From Bog-532 sp965277615 (GTDB lineage Bacteria > Actinomycetota > Actinomycetes > Streptosporangiales > Streptosporangiaceae), in the NCBI GenBank assembly GCA_965277615.1, contig CBDIDG010000005.1, forward strand, positions 620,001-684,000: a DNA stretch of 64,000 nt, in the 5' to 3' direction. The position numbers were made by a program, and so were the translations under genes. Each line of letters opens with the position of its first letter. The first letter of the stretch is position 1. Shown here piece after piece: positions 8,436 to 16,937 of the stretch. The notes beneath the pieces were generated by a model that saw only the letters and a program-made list of their open reading frames with translations, made no database searches and was not told the origin of the DNA.

Positions 8436-9730
8436 CGGGCACCCTGTGGCGACACCGGGATTTCCTGCTGCTGTGGGGCGGCCAGACGGCCAGTCAGACC
8501 GGCTCGCAGGTCACCATCGTGGCGCTGCCGCTGGTGGCCATCGTCCTGCTCCAGGCCAGCACCTTCCAGGTGGGCCTGCTGGCCACGGCCACGACGAGTG
8601 CCTACCTGCTCATCTCGCTACCCGCCGGGGTGCTGGCCGACCGGGTCCGCAAGCGCCGCCTGATGCTGGGCTGCGACCTGGCTCTGGCTGTCACGATCGG
8701 CTCGGTGCCGGCGGCCCAGGCCGCCGGCGTCCTGACCCTGGGCCAGCTCTACCTGGTCGCGCTGGCCTCCAGTGCGTGCGGGGCGATCTTCCTGGTCGCC
8801 TACACCAGCTACCTGCCCGAACTGATCGGCCCCGGTCAGCTGCTGGAAGGCAACGCCAAGCTCACCACCACCCAGTCGGCGGCGCAGGTCGCCGGGCCCG
8901 GCCTGGGGGCCTTGCTGGTCGGGCTGCTCGGGCCGGCCCTGGCCCTGATCGGCGACGCCGTGTCCTACGTCCTGTCCGCGGCCACCCTGCTGCTCATCCG
9001 CGGGGCCGAGCCCGAGCCCAGAATCGAGCCCAGGGCCGACCCCGAGCCCGCGGATGCCGGTGCGGCAGTCCCCGGGCCGGTCCGGCTGCGGCTCCGGGCT
9101 GAGCTGGGACAGGGGCTGGGTTACGTGCGGCGCGAGCCGGTGCTGTGGCGCGCCGCCGTATGGAGCGGCACGGCCAACTTCTTCGTGATCATGGTCGAGA
9201 CGCTCGGGCCGGTCTTCCTAGTCCGCACCGTGCACCTGCGACCCGCCTACGTCGGGGTACTGCTGGCGTTCGGCGCGGTGGGAGGAGTGGCCGGCGGCCT
9301 GGCGTCGGGCCCGCTCACCCGCCGGATCGGCTCGGCCCGGCTCAGCTGGCTGTCCATCACCGTCTTCACGTTGCCAGGGCTGCTGATCCCGCTGGCCCGT
9401 CCCGGCTGGCTGGTGCTGCTGTTCGCGGTGGGCTGGGTGTCCTGGACGTTCGGCTCCACCTTGTGCAGCATCAATCTGGTCAGCTACCAGCAGGCCACCT
9501 GCCCGCCGCTGCTGCGCGGGCGGGTCAGCGCGGCCCAGCGCTGGATCAACTGGGGCACACTGCCGCTCGGCGCGCTGGCCGCCGGGGCCCTTGGCAGCGC
9601 CATGGGCGTACACGCGGTGCTGTGGCTGGCAGTGATCGGCGGCTGTTCATCCGGCCTGTGGCTGCTGCTATCGCCGCTGCGCCAGCAGCGGGACCTGGAT
9701 CTCACGCTGGGCGGCATGCAGCCTGCCTGA
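8432..9730 (+). CDS. MFS transporter (drug/metabolite exporter type)
   Basis: About 432 residues with 10-12 transmembrane segments. The N-terminus (MTGTLWRHRDFLLLWGGQT) and the loop ADRVRKRRLM are typical of the major-facilitator enterobactin-exporter/tetracycline-resistance-like group. A Glu/Pro-rich central cytosolic loop sits near residue 200. The ATG at 8432 overlaps the stop of the AAA ATPase gene, so the two form a tight two-gene operon. An export role is likely; substrate unknown. Confidence 0.88.
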   Translation: MTGTLWRHRDFLLLWGGQTASQTGSQVTIVALPLVAIVLLQASTFQVGLLATATTSAYLLISLPAGVLADRVRKRRLMLGCDLALAVTIGSVPAAQAAGVLTLGQLYLVALASSACGAIFLVAYTSYLPELIGPGQLLEGNAKLTTTQSAAQVAGPGLGALLVGLLGPALALIGDAVSYVLSAATLLLIRGAEPEPRIEPRADPEPADAGAAVPGPVRLRLRAELGQGLGYVRREPVLWRAAVWSGTANFFVIMVETLGPVFLVRTVHLRPAYVGVLLAFGAVGGVAGGLASGPLTRRIGSARLSWLSITVFTLPGLLIPLARPGWLVLLFAVGWVSWTFGSTLCSINLVSYQQATCPPLLRGRVSAAQRWINWGTLPLGALAAGALGSAMGVHAVLWLAVIGGCSSGLWLLLSPLRQQRDLDLTLGGMQPA

Positions 9731-9748
9731 CCCGGCCGACACGAGGGG

Positions 9749-10438
9749 CTAATCCGGCCGCGGCGCGAAGCTGGTAAGCAGTACGCGCATGGTGCGGGCC
9801 ACGGACTGGCGGGTCCGCTCCGGCTCGTCGGAATTCGCCACCAGCATGGCCCCGCGGGTGAGCGCGCCCAGCAGCAACCGGGTCAGCGTGGGCGGGTCCT
9901 CGACCACGAGCCGCCCCCCGTTCACCGCGCTCTCCAGGGCGAAGACGATCTCGGAGTAGGCGAACTTCTCGTCCAGCTCGGTGAAGCGGGCCAGGCCCAG
10001 CACGGCCGGCGCGTCGACGATCACGATCTGCCGCAGCTCCGGCTGCTGCGCGCTGTCCAGGAACGCCTCGAACCCCCGGGCCAGCAGCTCCACCTCGTCC
10101 GGCGCACCCATCGCGGCCTGCACCGACGCCTCCATCAGCTCAGTGTGCGCCTGCTCGAAGACCGCCTCGAACAGTTTGGTCTTGTTCGGGAAGTGGTGAT
10201 AGAGCGCGCCGGTGGTGACGCGCGCCTCCCGGGCCAGGTCGTCCACCGACGTGGCCGCGAAACCCTGCCGCCCGAACCGGCGGCGGCCCGCCGCGACCAG
10301 CGCGGCCCGGGTCTGCGCCACCTGCTCGGCTCGCAGCGACGAGGGTGGCTCGGCCGACCCGGACGGCTCGGCAGACGAATTGGCTGGTGGCACTTCCCCT
10401 GTGTATCCCGTCTTAACTGCCTTGTGTGTGCTCATCAT
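9749..10438 (-). CDS. TetR/AcrR-family transcriptional regulator
   Basis: The N-terminal TetR helix-turn-helix reads ARRRFGRQGFAATSVDD-like, then REARVTTGALYHHFPNKTKLF; the C-terminal ligand domain is about 150 residues. ATG 10438 (or 10435) lies 5 nt from a palindrome ATAACGTCGTTAT, so the transcript has almost no leader. An upstream in-frame ATG at 10486 would place the operator inside the gene and is not favoured. It probably represses itself and the divergent mycothiol-type enzyme. Confidence 0.85.
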   Translation of the reverse strand: MMSTHKAVKTGYTGEVPPANSSAEPSGSAEPPSSLRAEQVAQTRAALVAAGRRRFGRQGFAATSVDDLAREARVTTGALYHHFPNKTKLFEAVFEQAHTELMEASVQAAMGAPDEVELLARGFEAFLDSAQQPELRQIVIVDAPAVLGLARFTELDEKFAYSEIVFALESAVNGGRLVVEDPPTLTRLLLGALTRGAMLVANSDEPERTRQSVARTMRVLLTSFAPRPD

Positions 10439-10443
10439 TTCAG

Positions 10444-10456
10444 ATAACGTCGTTAT
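10444..10456. promoter_or_regulatory. Probable TetR operator
   Basis: ATAACG-T-CGTTAT is a perfect 6+1+6 palindrome placed between the divergent TetR gene and the mycothiol-type enzyme. A related half (AACGTTAT) recurs at 10485-10492, immediately before the enzyme's ATG. Confidence 0.7.
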
Positions 10457-10490
10457 GTCAGTGAACGATACTACATCACGGGGCAACGTT

Positions 10491-11327
10491 ATGAACGATC
10501 ACGTCACTGCACCTGACCACGGAACAGCCCACGACACCATCCCCGCCGCGGCCGCACTGCCCGCGGCGGCGGAGCGCATGGCCCAGCTGATGCGCGAGGT
10601 CACCAACCCGAACGCACCCGTGCCCGGCCTGCGCTGGACGGCGGCCGAGCTCGCCGCGCACGTGGTGGCCGACCTGCGGACGTACACCGGCGTGGTGGCC
10701 GGGCAGGGGCCGGTCGCGGCGCCGGGCGCCACCTCCGCCGCCGAACTCGGTACGGCCGAAAACCAGCGCCAGCTGGCGGAATATCCCGAGCGGAGCCTGG
10801 ACCGGCTGGCCGCCGAGCTGACCACGGCCATGCCCGCCTTCATCGCCGCCGCCGAGACGGCACCGCCCGGCGCCCAGGTGGGCAGCCCGATCGGGGTGGC
10901 CATGACGCCGGCCACGGTCGCCGCCATCGTGCTCGGCGAGCAGCTCATCCACGGACTGGACCTGGCCCGCGCGGCCGGCCGTCCCTGGCCCATCGGGCGG
11001 GCCGACGCCCGGCTGGTCATCCCGGGCGCGGTGGAGATGCTGCCCGCCTACCTCAACCGCGCCCAGGCCCGCGGCCTGCAGGCCCGGTACGAGCTGCGCT
11101 TCGGCGGCGACCTGCGCTACTCGCTGGTGATCGACGACGGCACGGCCACCGTCGGTCCCGCCAGCGGCCGGCCCGACTGCGTGGTCACGGCCGACCCGGT
11201 GGCCTTCCTGCTGGTCGGCTACGGCCGGATTTCGCAGTGGGGGCCGATGCTGCGCGGCCAGCTCCGCGCGGGCGGGCGCAAGCCATGGCTCGGCTTCAAG
11301 TTCAACAAGCTGGTGGTCAGCCCCTGA
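10491..11327 (+). CDS. Maleylpyruvate isomerase family mycothiol-dependent enzyme, with SCP2-like domain
   Basis: About 278 residues. The N-terminal half has the DinB/MPI-type four-helix pattern (RMAQLMREV ... LRWTAAELAAHVVADL ... QLIHGLDLARAAGRPW) with histidines placed as metal ligands. The C-terminal half (YELRFGGDLRYSLVIDDGTATV ... TADPVAFLLVGYGR) is a sterol-carrier-protein-2-like domain. The family includes mycothiol-dependent isomerases and detoxification enzymes. ATG 10491 is chosen; an in-frame ATG at 10455 overlaps the operator. Divergent from TetR, which probably controls it. Confidence 0.8.
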   Translation: MNDHVTAPDHGTAHDTIPAAAALPAAAERMAQLMREVTNPNAPVPGLRWTAAELAAHVVADLRTYTGVVAGQGPVAAPGATSAAELGTAENQRQLAEYPERSLDRLAAELTTAMPAFIAAAETAPPGAQVGSPIGVAMTPATVAAIVLGEQLIHGLDLARAAGRPWPIGRADARLVIPGAVEMLPAYLNRAQARGLQARYELRFGGDLRYSLVIDDGTATVGPASGRPDCVVTADPVAFLLVGYGRISQWGPMLRGQLRAGGRKPWLGFKFNKLVVSP

Positions 11328-11423
11328 CCGGCCGGCCGCCACGGCCAGCGATCCCTGGGGCGGTCCACGCGGGGGCCCGCCTCAGGGTGCGGGGTCCCCG
11401 CGGCCAGGCGTGCGGTCCCCGGG

Positions 11424-12293
11424 TCAGGGTGACTGCGGCAGCTTGACCGGGCGCTTCGGCCTCCGGGCCGACGGCGGCGGCACCATCGGGCCGATGTCCC
11501 CGTCCGGGGCCTCGTCCAGGTCCACGATGACCGGGGCGTGGTCGCTGGGGCCGGTGCCCTTGCGCGCCTGCCGGTCGACCCAGGCCGCCCGGACCCGCGG
11601 CGCCACCGGATCGCTGGCCAGGACCAGGTCGATCCGCATGCCCAGGTTCTGGTGAAACATCCCGGCCCGGTAGTCCCAGTAGCTGAACACCTGCTCGGAC
11701 GGCCAGCGGTCCCGGACCACGTCGTGCAGGCCAAGGCCCTCGAGCTTGGCCAGGGCCTCCCGCTCCGGCGGGGTGACGTGGGTCTGGCCCACGTAGGCGG
11801 CCGGGTCGAACACGTCCGCGTCGGCCGGCGCGATGTTCATGTCCCCGCACATCAGCGCAGCGTCCGGGCCGGCCGCGACCACCTCGGTCAGCGCGGCCAG
11901 CCAGGCCAGCTTGTACTGGTAGTGGTCCGAGCCGGGCGACCGGCCGTTGGGCACGTACACCGAGTGGACCCGGATCCCGCCGCAGGTGGCCGCGACCGCC
12001 CGGGCTTCCGGGCCCGGGAACCCGGGGGCGCCAGCCAGCCCGGTCACCACGTCGTCCAGGCCCGCCCGGGACAAGATGGCCACCCCGTTCCACTGGCCCT
12101 GGCCGTGCACCGCAACCTGGTAATCCCGCTGGGCCAGCTCGGCCCCGAGCAGCTCGGTGAAGGCCTCATCGGTCAGCTTGGTCTCCTGCAGGCAGACCAC
12201 ATCCGGCTTCCGCTCGTCCAGCCAGGGGAGCAGCCGGGGCAGTCGCTGCTTGACCGAGTTCACGTTCCACGTCGCTACCCGCACCCGGCCCAC
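11424..12293 (-). CDS. xthA: Exodeoxyribonuclease III
   Basis: A 289-residue endonuclease/exonuclease/phosphatase-fold protein. It starts VRVATWNVNS and has the catalytic glutamate in LQETKL, the NG-containing WNGVAILSR, CGDMNIAP, and the final SDHAPVIVDL with the catalytic His. This is an AP endonuclease and 3'-5' exonuclease in base-excision repair. GTG 12293 is the longest start; GTG 12284 would give the usual family N-terminus. The C-terminal tail (PPPSARRPKRPVKLPQ) is an actinomycete-type extension. Confidence 0.93.
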   Translation of the reverse strand: MGRVRVATWNVNSVKQRLPRLLPWLDERKPDVVCLQETKLTDEAFTELLGAELAQRDYQVAVHGQGQWNGVAILSRAGLDDVVTGLAGAPGFPGPEARAVAATCGGIRVHSVYVPNGRSPGSDHYQYKLAWLAALTEVVAAGPDAALMCGDMNIAPADADVFDPAAYVGQTHVTPPEREALAKLEGLGLHDVVRDRWPSEQVFSYWDYRAGMFHQNLGMRIDLVLASDPVAPRVRAAWVDRQARKGTGPSDHAPVIVDLDEAPDGDIGPMVPPPSARRPKRPVKLPQSP

Positions 12294-12383
12294 AGTAGTC
12301 CGTCAGCGATGAGTTGGCGCCCGCCCGGCCGTCTACCCGTAAGAGGCTCACGACCGGCCCACGACTCGCGAAGGGACCATCCG

Positions 12384-12890
12384 ATGACCACGCCCCGCAC
12401 CAGCCTGGACGAGCGGTTCAGCGCACCGAAGGCCACCGCCACCAGCTGGGAGGAGAGCCGCAAGGTACTGGAGGCAGCCCAGCTGACTTGGCTCACCACG
12501 GTCCGGGCCGACGGGCGGCCGCACCAGACGCCGCTGGTGACCGTTTGGCAGGACGGCGCGCTGTACTTCTGCACCGGCACCGAGGAGCAGAAAGCGGTCA
12601 ACCTGCGGCACAACTCCCACGTCCTGCTGACCGTGGCCGACCGCCGCTGGGAGGATGGCCTGGACGTGGTGGTCGAGGGGGAAGCCGTCCAGGTCAGCGA
12701 CGAGGCGACGCTGCGCAGGCTGGCCCAGGCCTGGACGGCCAAGTGGGACGGCCGCTGGAACTTCGAGGTCCGGGACGGGTCCTTCTTCCACCGGGGCGGG
12801 GACTTCCCGGTGCTGGTCTACTCGGTCACTCCGGCCAAGGTACTGGCGTTCGGCCAGGGCACGTTCACCCATACCCGGCACGAGTTCTGA
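12384..12890 (+). CDS. Pyridoxamine-5'-phosphate-oxidase-fold flavin/F420 protein
   Basis: A 168-residue split-barrel protein: LTWLTTVRADGRPHQTPL, then ALYFCTGTEEQKAVNLRHN and DVVVEGEAVQVSD, ending LAFGQGTFTHTR. This is the pattern of FMN- or F420-binding reductases of the PPOX superfamily. ATG 12384 is preceded by GAAGGG. The substrate cannot be named. It is divergent from xthA and convergent with the AlkZ-like gene. Confidence 0.85.
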   Translation: MTTPRTSLDERFSAPKATATSWEESRKVLEAAQLTWLTTVRADGRPHQTPLVTVWQDGALYFCTGTEEQKAVNLRHNSHVLLTVADRRWEDGLDVVVEGEAVQVSDEATLRRLAQAWTAKWDGRWNFEVRDGSFFHRGGDFPVLVYSVTPAKVLAFGQGTFTHTRHEF

Positions 12891-12902
12891 GTGGGGCGGG
12901 GG

Positions 12903-14129
12903 CTACTTGCCCGCCAGCTCCTGCTCCAGCCAGGTCATGCCCCGGGTCCGGGCGGTGAGCCGGACCGGACCGAGCACGGTGGTCAGCCGGGCCGCGGCCG
13001 CGTCGGCCGCCGTCACCGCATCGGCGCCCACGTCCTCCAGGAAGCGGCACACGACCTGGCCGTCGCGGTCCTGGGCCCAGCCGCCGACGATCCGGCCGTC
13101 CCACCACAAGGTCGGCCCGACGTTCCCGGTCCGGTCGAACAGCCGCGGCCCGTGCCCGCCCAGATACCAGTCCCGGCGCTGCCAGCCCATCGGGGTGGAG
13201 TCCAGGCCGGGCAGCAGCGCGACCCAGGGCTCCGGCTCCGGTACCGGGGCCAGGTCATCGGGCAGCACGATGCCGGGCTGGCCGTCCAGGTCGACCTCGG
13301 CCGGCTCCAGCCTGGTCAGCACCCGCCGGGTCTGCGTCCTGGTCCAGCCCATCCACCACTGCAGGTCGTCGGCGGTGGCCGGCCCGTAGGCCTGCAGCCA
13401 CCGGCGGGCCAGCTCGACCTCGGCGTCCTCGGTGGTCCAGTCGGCCAGCCCGTCCGGGCACCACGCCGTCAGGGGCGACCAGCGGTACTGGTGTGAGGTC
13501 CACGATCCGCGCGGGCGGCCCCGCACGGCCAGACCCTGCGCGGCCAGCAGGAACAGCACCCGGCTGCTGATGTTCTGCCGGCCCTCGTAGCTCTTGCCCC
13601 GGGACAGCACGATCTCGGTCTTCAGCCGCGGATCGTCGGCGGCCAGCTCGGCCGCGGTGGCCTCACCCCGGGCGACCAGGGCCCGCAGCGCCACCTGTTC
13701 CACCTCGGCCAGCCAGCGGTCCGGGCCGGGCGGGCCGTCTGGGCCCGGGCCGTCTGGGCCGCCCGGGTCCGCGCCGACGCCGGATTCGGCCAGCCAGCCG
13801 ACGACCTTGCACCGTTCCCGGGCCGCCACCGGCCGCCCGCACGCGGCCTGGATCAGCGCCGCGACGTCCAGCGTGGTGACGAACACGGTGCGGCGCATGC
13901 CCAGCAGCCGGATGAGCGTCCGGTCCTGGTAGAGCGCGTGCTCGACGGCGGACAGGGATCCGTCCGCCATCCGGGTGAGCAGGCCCAGGTAGACCGACGA
14001 CGGGTCGGTGCTGTGCACCGCGACCAGCGAGCGGGCCACCGCGGGCGGGTCGGCCGCCCGGGCCTCCGGCGCGAGCCGGTGCCGCAGGCCGAGCCGGGCT
14101 CGCCGTTGCCCCACTGCGATCTGGTGCAC
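12903..14129 (-). CDS. Winged-helix DNA-binding protein of the AlkZ/YcaQ superfamily
   Basis: A 408-residue protein of the HTH_42 group (early RSLVAVHSTDPSSVYLGLLTR, then DRTLIRLLGMRRTVFVTT). Its middle carries GRPRGSWTSHQYRW and its end GNVGPTLWWDGRIVGGWAQ. Characterised members (AlkZ, YcaQ) are DNA glycosylases that unhook crosslinks using a QxQ or QxD motif. The corresponding position here reads HSTD, so glycosylase activity is uncertain. The start GTG 14129 has AGGAGG 5 nt upstream and overlaps a TAG that would end the EamA gene. A Gly/Pro-rich insert (about residues 110-135) is odd. Confidence 0.8.
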   Translation of the reverse strand: MHQIAVGQRRARLGLRHRLAPEARAADPPAVARSLVAVHSTDPSSVYLGLLTRMADGSLSAVEHALYQDRTLIRLLGMRRTVFVTTLDVAALIQAACGRPVAARERCKVVGWLAESGVGADPGGPDGPGPDGPPGPDRWLAEVEQVALRALVARGEATAAELAADDPRLKTEIVLSRGKSYEGRQNISSRVLFLLAAQGLAVRGRPRGSWTSHQYRWSPLTAWCPDGLADWTTEDAEVELARRWLQAYGPATADDLQWWMGWTRTQTRRVLTRLEPAEVDLDGQPGIVLPDDLAPVPEPEPWVALLPGLDSTPMGWQRRDWYLGGHGPRLFDRTGNVGPTLWWDGRIVGGWAQDRDGQVVCRFLEDVGADAVTAADAAAARLTTVLGPVRLTARTRGMTWLEQELAGK

Positions 14130-15051
14130 TACGCCTCCTCGCGCCCCGCAGGCCCAGCAGCGGAATGGAGCTCAAGGCTATGCCGATCACGATCGTGGCC
14201 CCCCCGGCCGCCTGCACCGGGCCCACCGGGTCGCCGAACACGACGACTCCGGCCAGCGCGCCGACCAGCGGTTCGAGGTTGAGGAAGGCCCCGGCCGCTT
14301 CGGCCGAGATCCGCTTCTGGCCGTAGGCGAACAGGGTGAACGGGACCAGCGTGCCGCAGACGGCCAGCGCCAGCGTGGCCAGCACCGGGCCCGCGGTGGC
14401 CGGCACCGGCGGCAGCCCCTCCGCGATCACGGCGTACAGCAGCGCGGCCAGGGCCGCCCCGAGGAACTGCACCGCGGTGACCGCGATCGGGTCCCGGTCC
14501 CGCAGCAGCAGGTTCTGGCCCACGGTGAACGTGGCCGACACCAGGACCGACAGCAGCACCAGGCCATCGCCGATCGCGGAGGCACCGCCGCCGTGGCCCC
14601 CGGTGACCAGGCCGACCCCGGCCAGCGACACCCCGAAGCCGAGCCAGGCCACCGGCCGGGCCACGGCCCGCTGCCAGACCGCGGCGATCACCGCGACCAG
14701 CACCGGCACCGCGCCGATCAGCAGCGCGGCGTGGGTCACGCTGGTCAGCGCGACGCCGTAGTTCTGCAGGATCACCGACCCGCCGTAACCGGCCGCGCCG
14801 GAGAGCAGCACCAGCGGCGTGCCCGCGGCCCGCAGGCCACCCCCGGCCCGCACGGCGCTCTGGGCCTGGGACCGCGGGGAGTTCCGGCGGACCATCACGA
14901 GCAGGACCGCGGCGGCCAGGCCGAACCGGGCCACGGTCAGCCAGCCCGGCGGCAGCCAGCCCAGGGCGAGCTTGGACAACGGCACGGTGGTGCCCCACAG
15001 CATCCCGGCGGCGGCCAGGGCGGCGACGGCGAAGCGGCGGTTGTTGTTCAT
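14129..15051 (-). CDS. EamA/DMT-family transporter with probable 3'-end frameshift
   Basis: Ten hydrophobic segments in two EamA repeats (MLWGTTVPLSKLALGWLPPG ... VGALAGVVVFGDPVGPVQAA), as in RhaT/DMT metabolite exporters. The recognisable protein ends near residue 307, yet this frame has no stop until 13663 and would run 466 nt through the AlkZ-like gene. A TAG at 14131-14129 lies one frame over and overlaps the GTG of the next gene. One extra G in the GGGG run near 14145 would give the ending LRGREEA-stop. It is either a sequencing indel or a real mutation. Divergent from an Lrp regulator, a classical pairing for amino-acid exporters. Confidence 0.82.
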
Positions 15052-15107
15052 GCATACATTTTGCCAACCGCCAACTCAAAGATGGCCGACTAACGTTGTC
15101 AGCCAAA

Positions 15108-15113
15108 TAAGAT
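15108..15113 (+). promoter_or_regulatory. Candidate -10 element, leaderless lrp promoter
   Basis: TAAGAT lies 8 nt before the ATG at 15122, with no Shine-Dalgarno between them, consistent with a leaderless transcript. The 70-bp divergent region 15052-15121 is AT-richer than its surroundings and presumably also holds the exporter promoter and Lrp sites. Confidence 0.45.
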
Positions 15114-15121
15114 TCGGTCTT

Positions 15122-15637
15122 ATGGCTGTTGAACTTGATGAAGTTGACGTGAAGCTGCTGACTGCGCTGCAGGAAGATGCCGACTCCACCAACGTGGAGC
15201 TGGCCCGGCTGGTCGGGCTGTCACCCGCGGCTACGCTGCACCGGGTCCGCTGGCTGAAGGAGTCCGGGGTCATCCGGGTCATCAGCGCGCAACTCGATCC
15301 GGCCGCGGCGGGTTTCCCGCTGCAGCTGTTCGTGATGGCCACTCTGTCCCGGCATGACGCCCGGTCCGAACGGATCTTCGAGGATCATGTCCGCGCGGTG
15401 CCGCAGATCATCTCGGCCGACATCGTGGCGGGCGAGACCGACTACCTGCTCAGCGTGGTCGCCCGCGACGTGGCCGAACTCCAGCAGGTGCTGGCCGGCC
15501 TGGCCACCCGGGGCGGCCAGCGGCTGGTCACCTACCTGCGGCTGTCCGAGGTCAAGCCGCCGTCCCGGCTCCCGCTCGACCTGGCCGCGGAGACGCCGGC
15601 CCGTCAGCCGCGCCGGCGTCGCCCGAGCGCGAAGTAG
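15122..15637 (+). CDS. Lrp/AsnC-family transcriptional regulator
   Basis: A 171-residue protein. The N-terminal HTH runs DEVDVKLLTALQEDADSTNVELARLVGLSPAATLHRV..LKESGVI, followed by a RAM/AsnC ligand domain (DIVAGETDYLLSVVARDVAEL). It carries a basic C-terminal tail (RQPRRRRPSAK). Regulators of this type sense amino acids; the divergent EamA exporter is the likely target. Its 3' end overlaps the convergent small membrane gene by about 34 nt. Confidence 0.92.
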   Translation: MAVELDEVDVKLLTALQEDADSTNVELARLVGLSPAATLHRVRWLKESGVIRVISAQLDPAAAGFPLQLFVMATLSRHDARSERIFEDHVRAVPQIISADIVAGETDYLLSVVARDVAELQQVLAGLATRGGQRLVTYLRLSEVKPPSRLPLDLAAETPARQPRRRRPSAK

Positions 15638-15831
15638 GCGATCGGTATCACCCCGGCCGTGTTGACCACCATGGCCAGGGCCCACGCCCGCTTCGGGCCG
15701 CGCACCTCGCTGGCCGGCCGGCGCCTCAGGTCGACCAGCACCGCCAGCTTGAGCAGGCCTTCCACCCCCGCTCCGGCGATGAGCAGCCGCCGGGCCCGCG
15801 GGGACAGATCGCTCCAGTGCCGTGCCGCCAT
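15604..15831 (-). CDS. Small two-helix membrane protein (PLDc_N/DUF5652-like)
   Basis: A 75-residue protein beginning MAARHWSDLSPRARRLLIAG, with two hydrophobic helices separated by LRRRPASEVRGPKRAW, and ending in RRRRG. The RGPKRxWA...N..G..PIAYF pattern matches small hydrophobic proteins related to the phospholipase-D N-terminal anchor. An upstream GTG at 15900 adds an unlikely leader. Function unknown. Confidence 0.65.
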   Translation of the reverse strand: MAARHWSDLSPRARRLLIAGAGVEGLLKLAVLVDLRRRPASEVRGPKRAWALAMVVNTAGVIPIAYFALGRRRRG

Positions 15832-15928
15832 GACCGCCTCCACATCGTTGCGGTAATCCCGATGACAGCACGGTACGCGCGCCCCGGCCGCGCTCACCAT
15901 GCGGTTAACCCCCGCGACGACCCTCGCG

Positions 15929-16807
15929 TCAGGCCTGCGTGGCCACCACGCCCAGCGCGGCCAGCGCCTGCCCGATCACCTCGCGCCATGACGTCGCCGG
16001 GCGGCCGAGCAGGTTTTCCAGGTCGTTCCCCTCGACGTACAGGGCACCCTGGGCCGCGGCCCGGTCGCTGTCGGCCAGCACGGCCGCCACCGCGGCGGGT
16101 AGGCCCGCGTCCACCAGCGCCTTGGCGTAGCCGTCCTCGGACAGGTTGGTGTAGCGGACGTCGCGGCCCGACTGCCGCGAGATCTCGGCCGCCAGCTCGG
16201 CCAGCGTGAACGCCGGGCCGCCCAGCTCGTAGACCCGGCTCTCGTGTCCTTCACCCGCCACCGCCGCGGCCGCCGCCTCGGCCAGGTCGGCTCGGGTCGC
16301 GGCGCTGATCCGTCCGTCCCCGGCCGCGCCGATCAGGCCGTGCTCCAGCACCACCGGCAGCTGGCCGGTGTAGTTCTCCAGGTACCAGCTGTTGCGCAGG
16401 AAGACGTACGGCAGCCCCGAGGCGATCAGCGCCTGCTCGGTGGCCCGGTGCTCCTCGGCCAGCATCATGTCGGAGGTGTCGGCCTTGGGCAAGCTGGTGT
16501 AGGCGATCAGGCCGAGGCCGGCGTCCTTGGCCGCGTCCACCACGGCCTGGTGCTGCGCGATGCGCTGGCCGACCTCGCTGCCCGAGACGAACAGCAACCG
16601 GTCCGCACCCGCGAACGCGGCCCGCAGCGACGCCGGGTCGTTGTAGTCGGCGCTCCGCACCGTGACCCCGAGCTCCCGGAGCTGGCCGAGCTTGCCCTGG
16701 TCGCGGCCGACGGCGATGATCTGGCCGGCCGGGACGCCGCGGGCCAGCAGGGCCTCGATGGCGTGCCGCCCGAAGGGTCCGGTCGCGCCGGTGACGGCGA
16801 GGGTCAT
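15929..16807 (-). CDS. NmrA-like NAD(P)H:quinone oxidoreductase (QOR2/QorB-like)
   Basis: A 292-residue atypical SDR: N-terminal TGATGPFGRHAIEALLARG binds NAD(P)H, then YNDPASLRAAFAGADRLLFVSG and RNSWYLENY as in E. coli YtfG. The expected activity is NADPH-dependent quinone reduction in the cytosol. In many bacteria the gene is divergent from an HxlR regulator that senses quinones, exactly as here (HxlR gene at 16938). Confidence 0.87.
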   Translation of the reverse strand: MTLAVTGATGPFGRHAIEALLARGVPAGQIIAVGRDQGKLGQLRELGVTVRSADYNDPASLRAAFAGADRLLFVSGSEVGQRIAQHQAVVDAAKDAGLGLIAYTSLPKADTSDMMLAEEHRATEQALIASGLPYVFLRNSWYLENYTGQLPVVLEHGLIGAAGDGRISAATRADLAEAAAAAVAGEGHESRVYELGGPAFTLAELAAEISRQSGRDVRYTNLSEDGYAKALVDAGLPAAVAAVLADSDRAAAQGALYVEGNDLENLLGRPATSWREVIGQALAALGVVATQA

Positions 16808-16904
16808 GGGTCACTCCTTTGCGATGGCACGGCCGCGGTTCGGCCGATGTATCCCGCAACGGCCCTGCTCCGCGGTTACTTCCTAAAAGAGAGTAGGCAC
16901 CTTG

Positions 16905-16917
16905 AAGTACCGTACTT
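16905..16917. promoter_or_regulatory. Probable HxlR operator
   Basis: AAGTAC-C-GTACTT is a perfect 13-bp palindrome in the 130-bp divergent region between the quinone reductase and the HxlR gene, 21 nt before the regulator start. A flanking GTAG...TTAC extends the symmetry loosely. Confidence 0.7.
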
Positions 16918-16937
16918 ACCTGCGCGATAGTTAAGAG

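Noticed and set aside
13663..14128. A 154-residue C-terminal extension of the EamA transporter
   Set aside because: The sequence is the out-of-frame reading of the AlkZ-like gene, Arg/Pro/Gly-rich with no domain.
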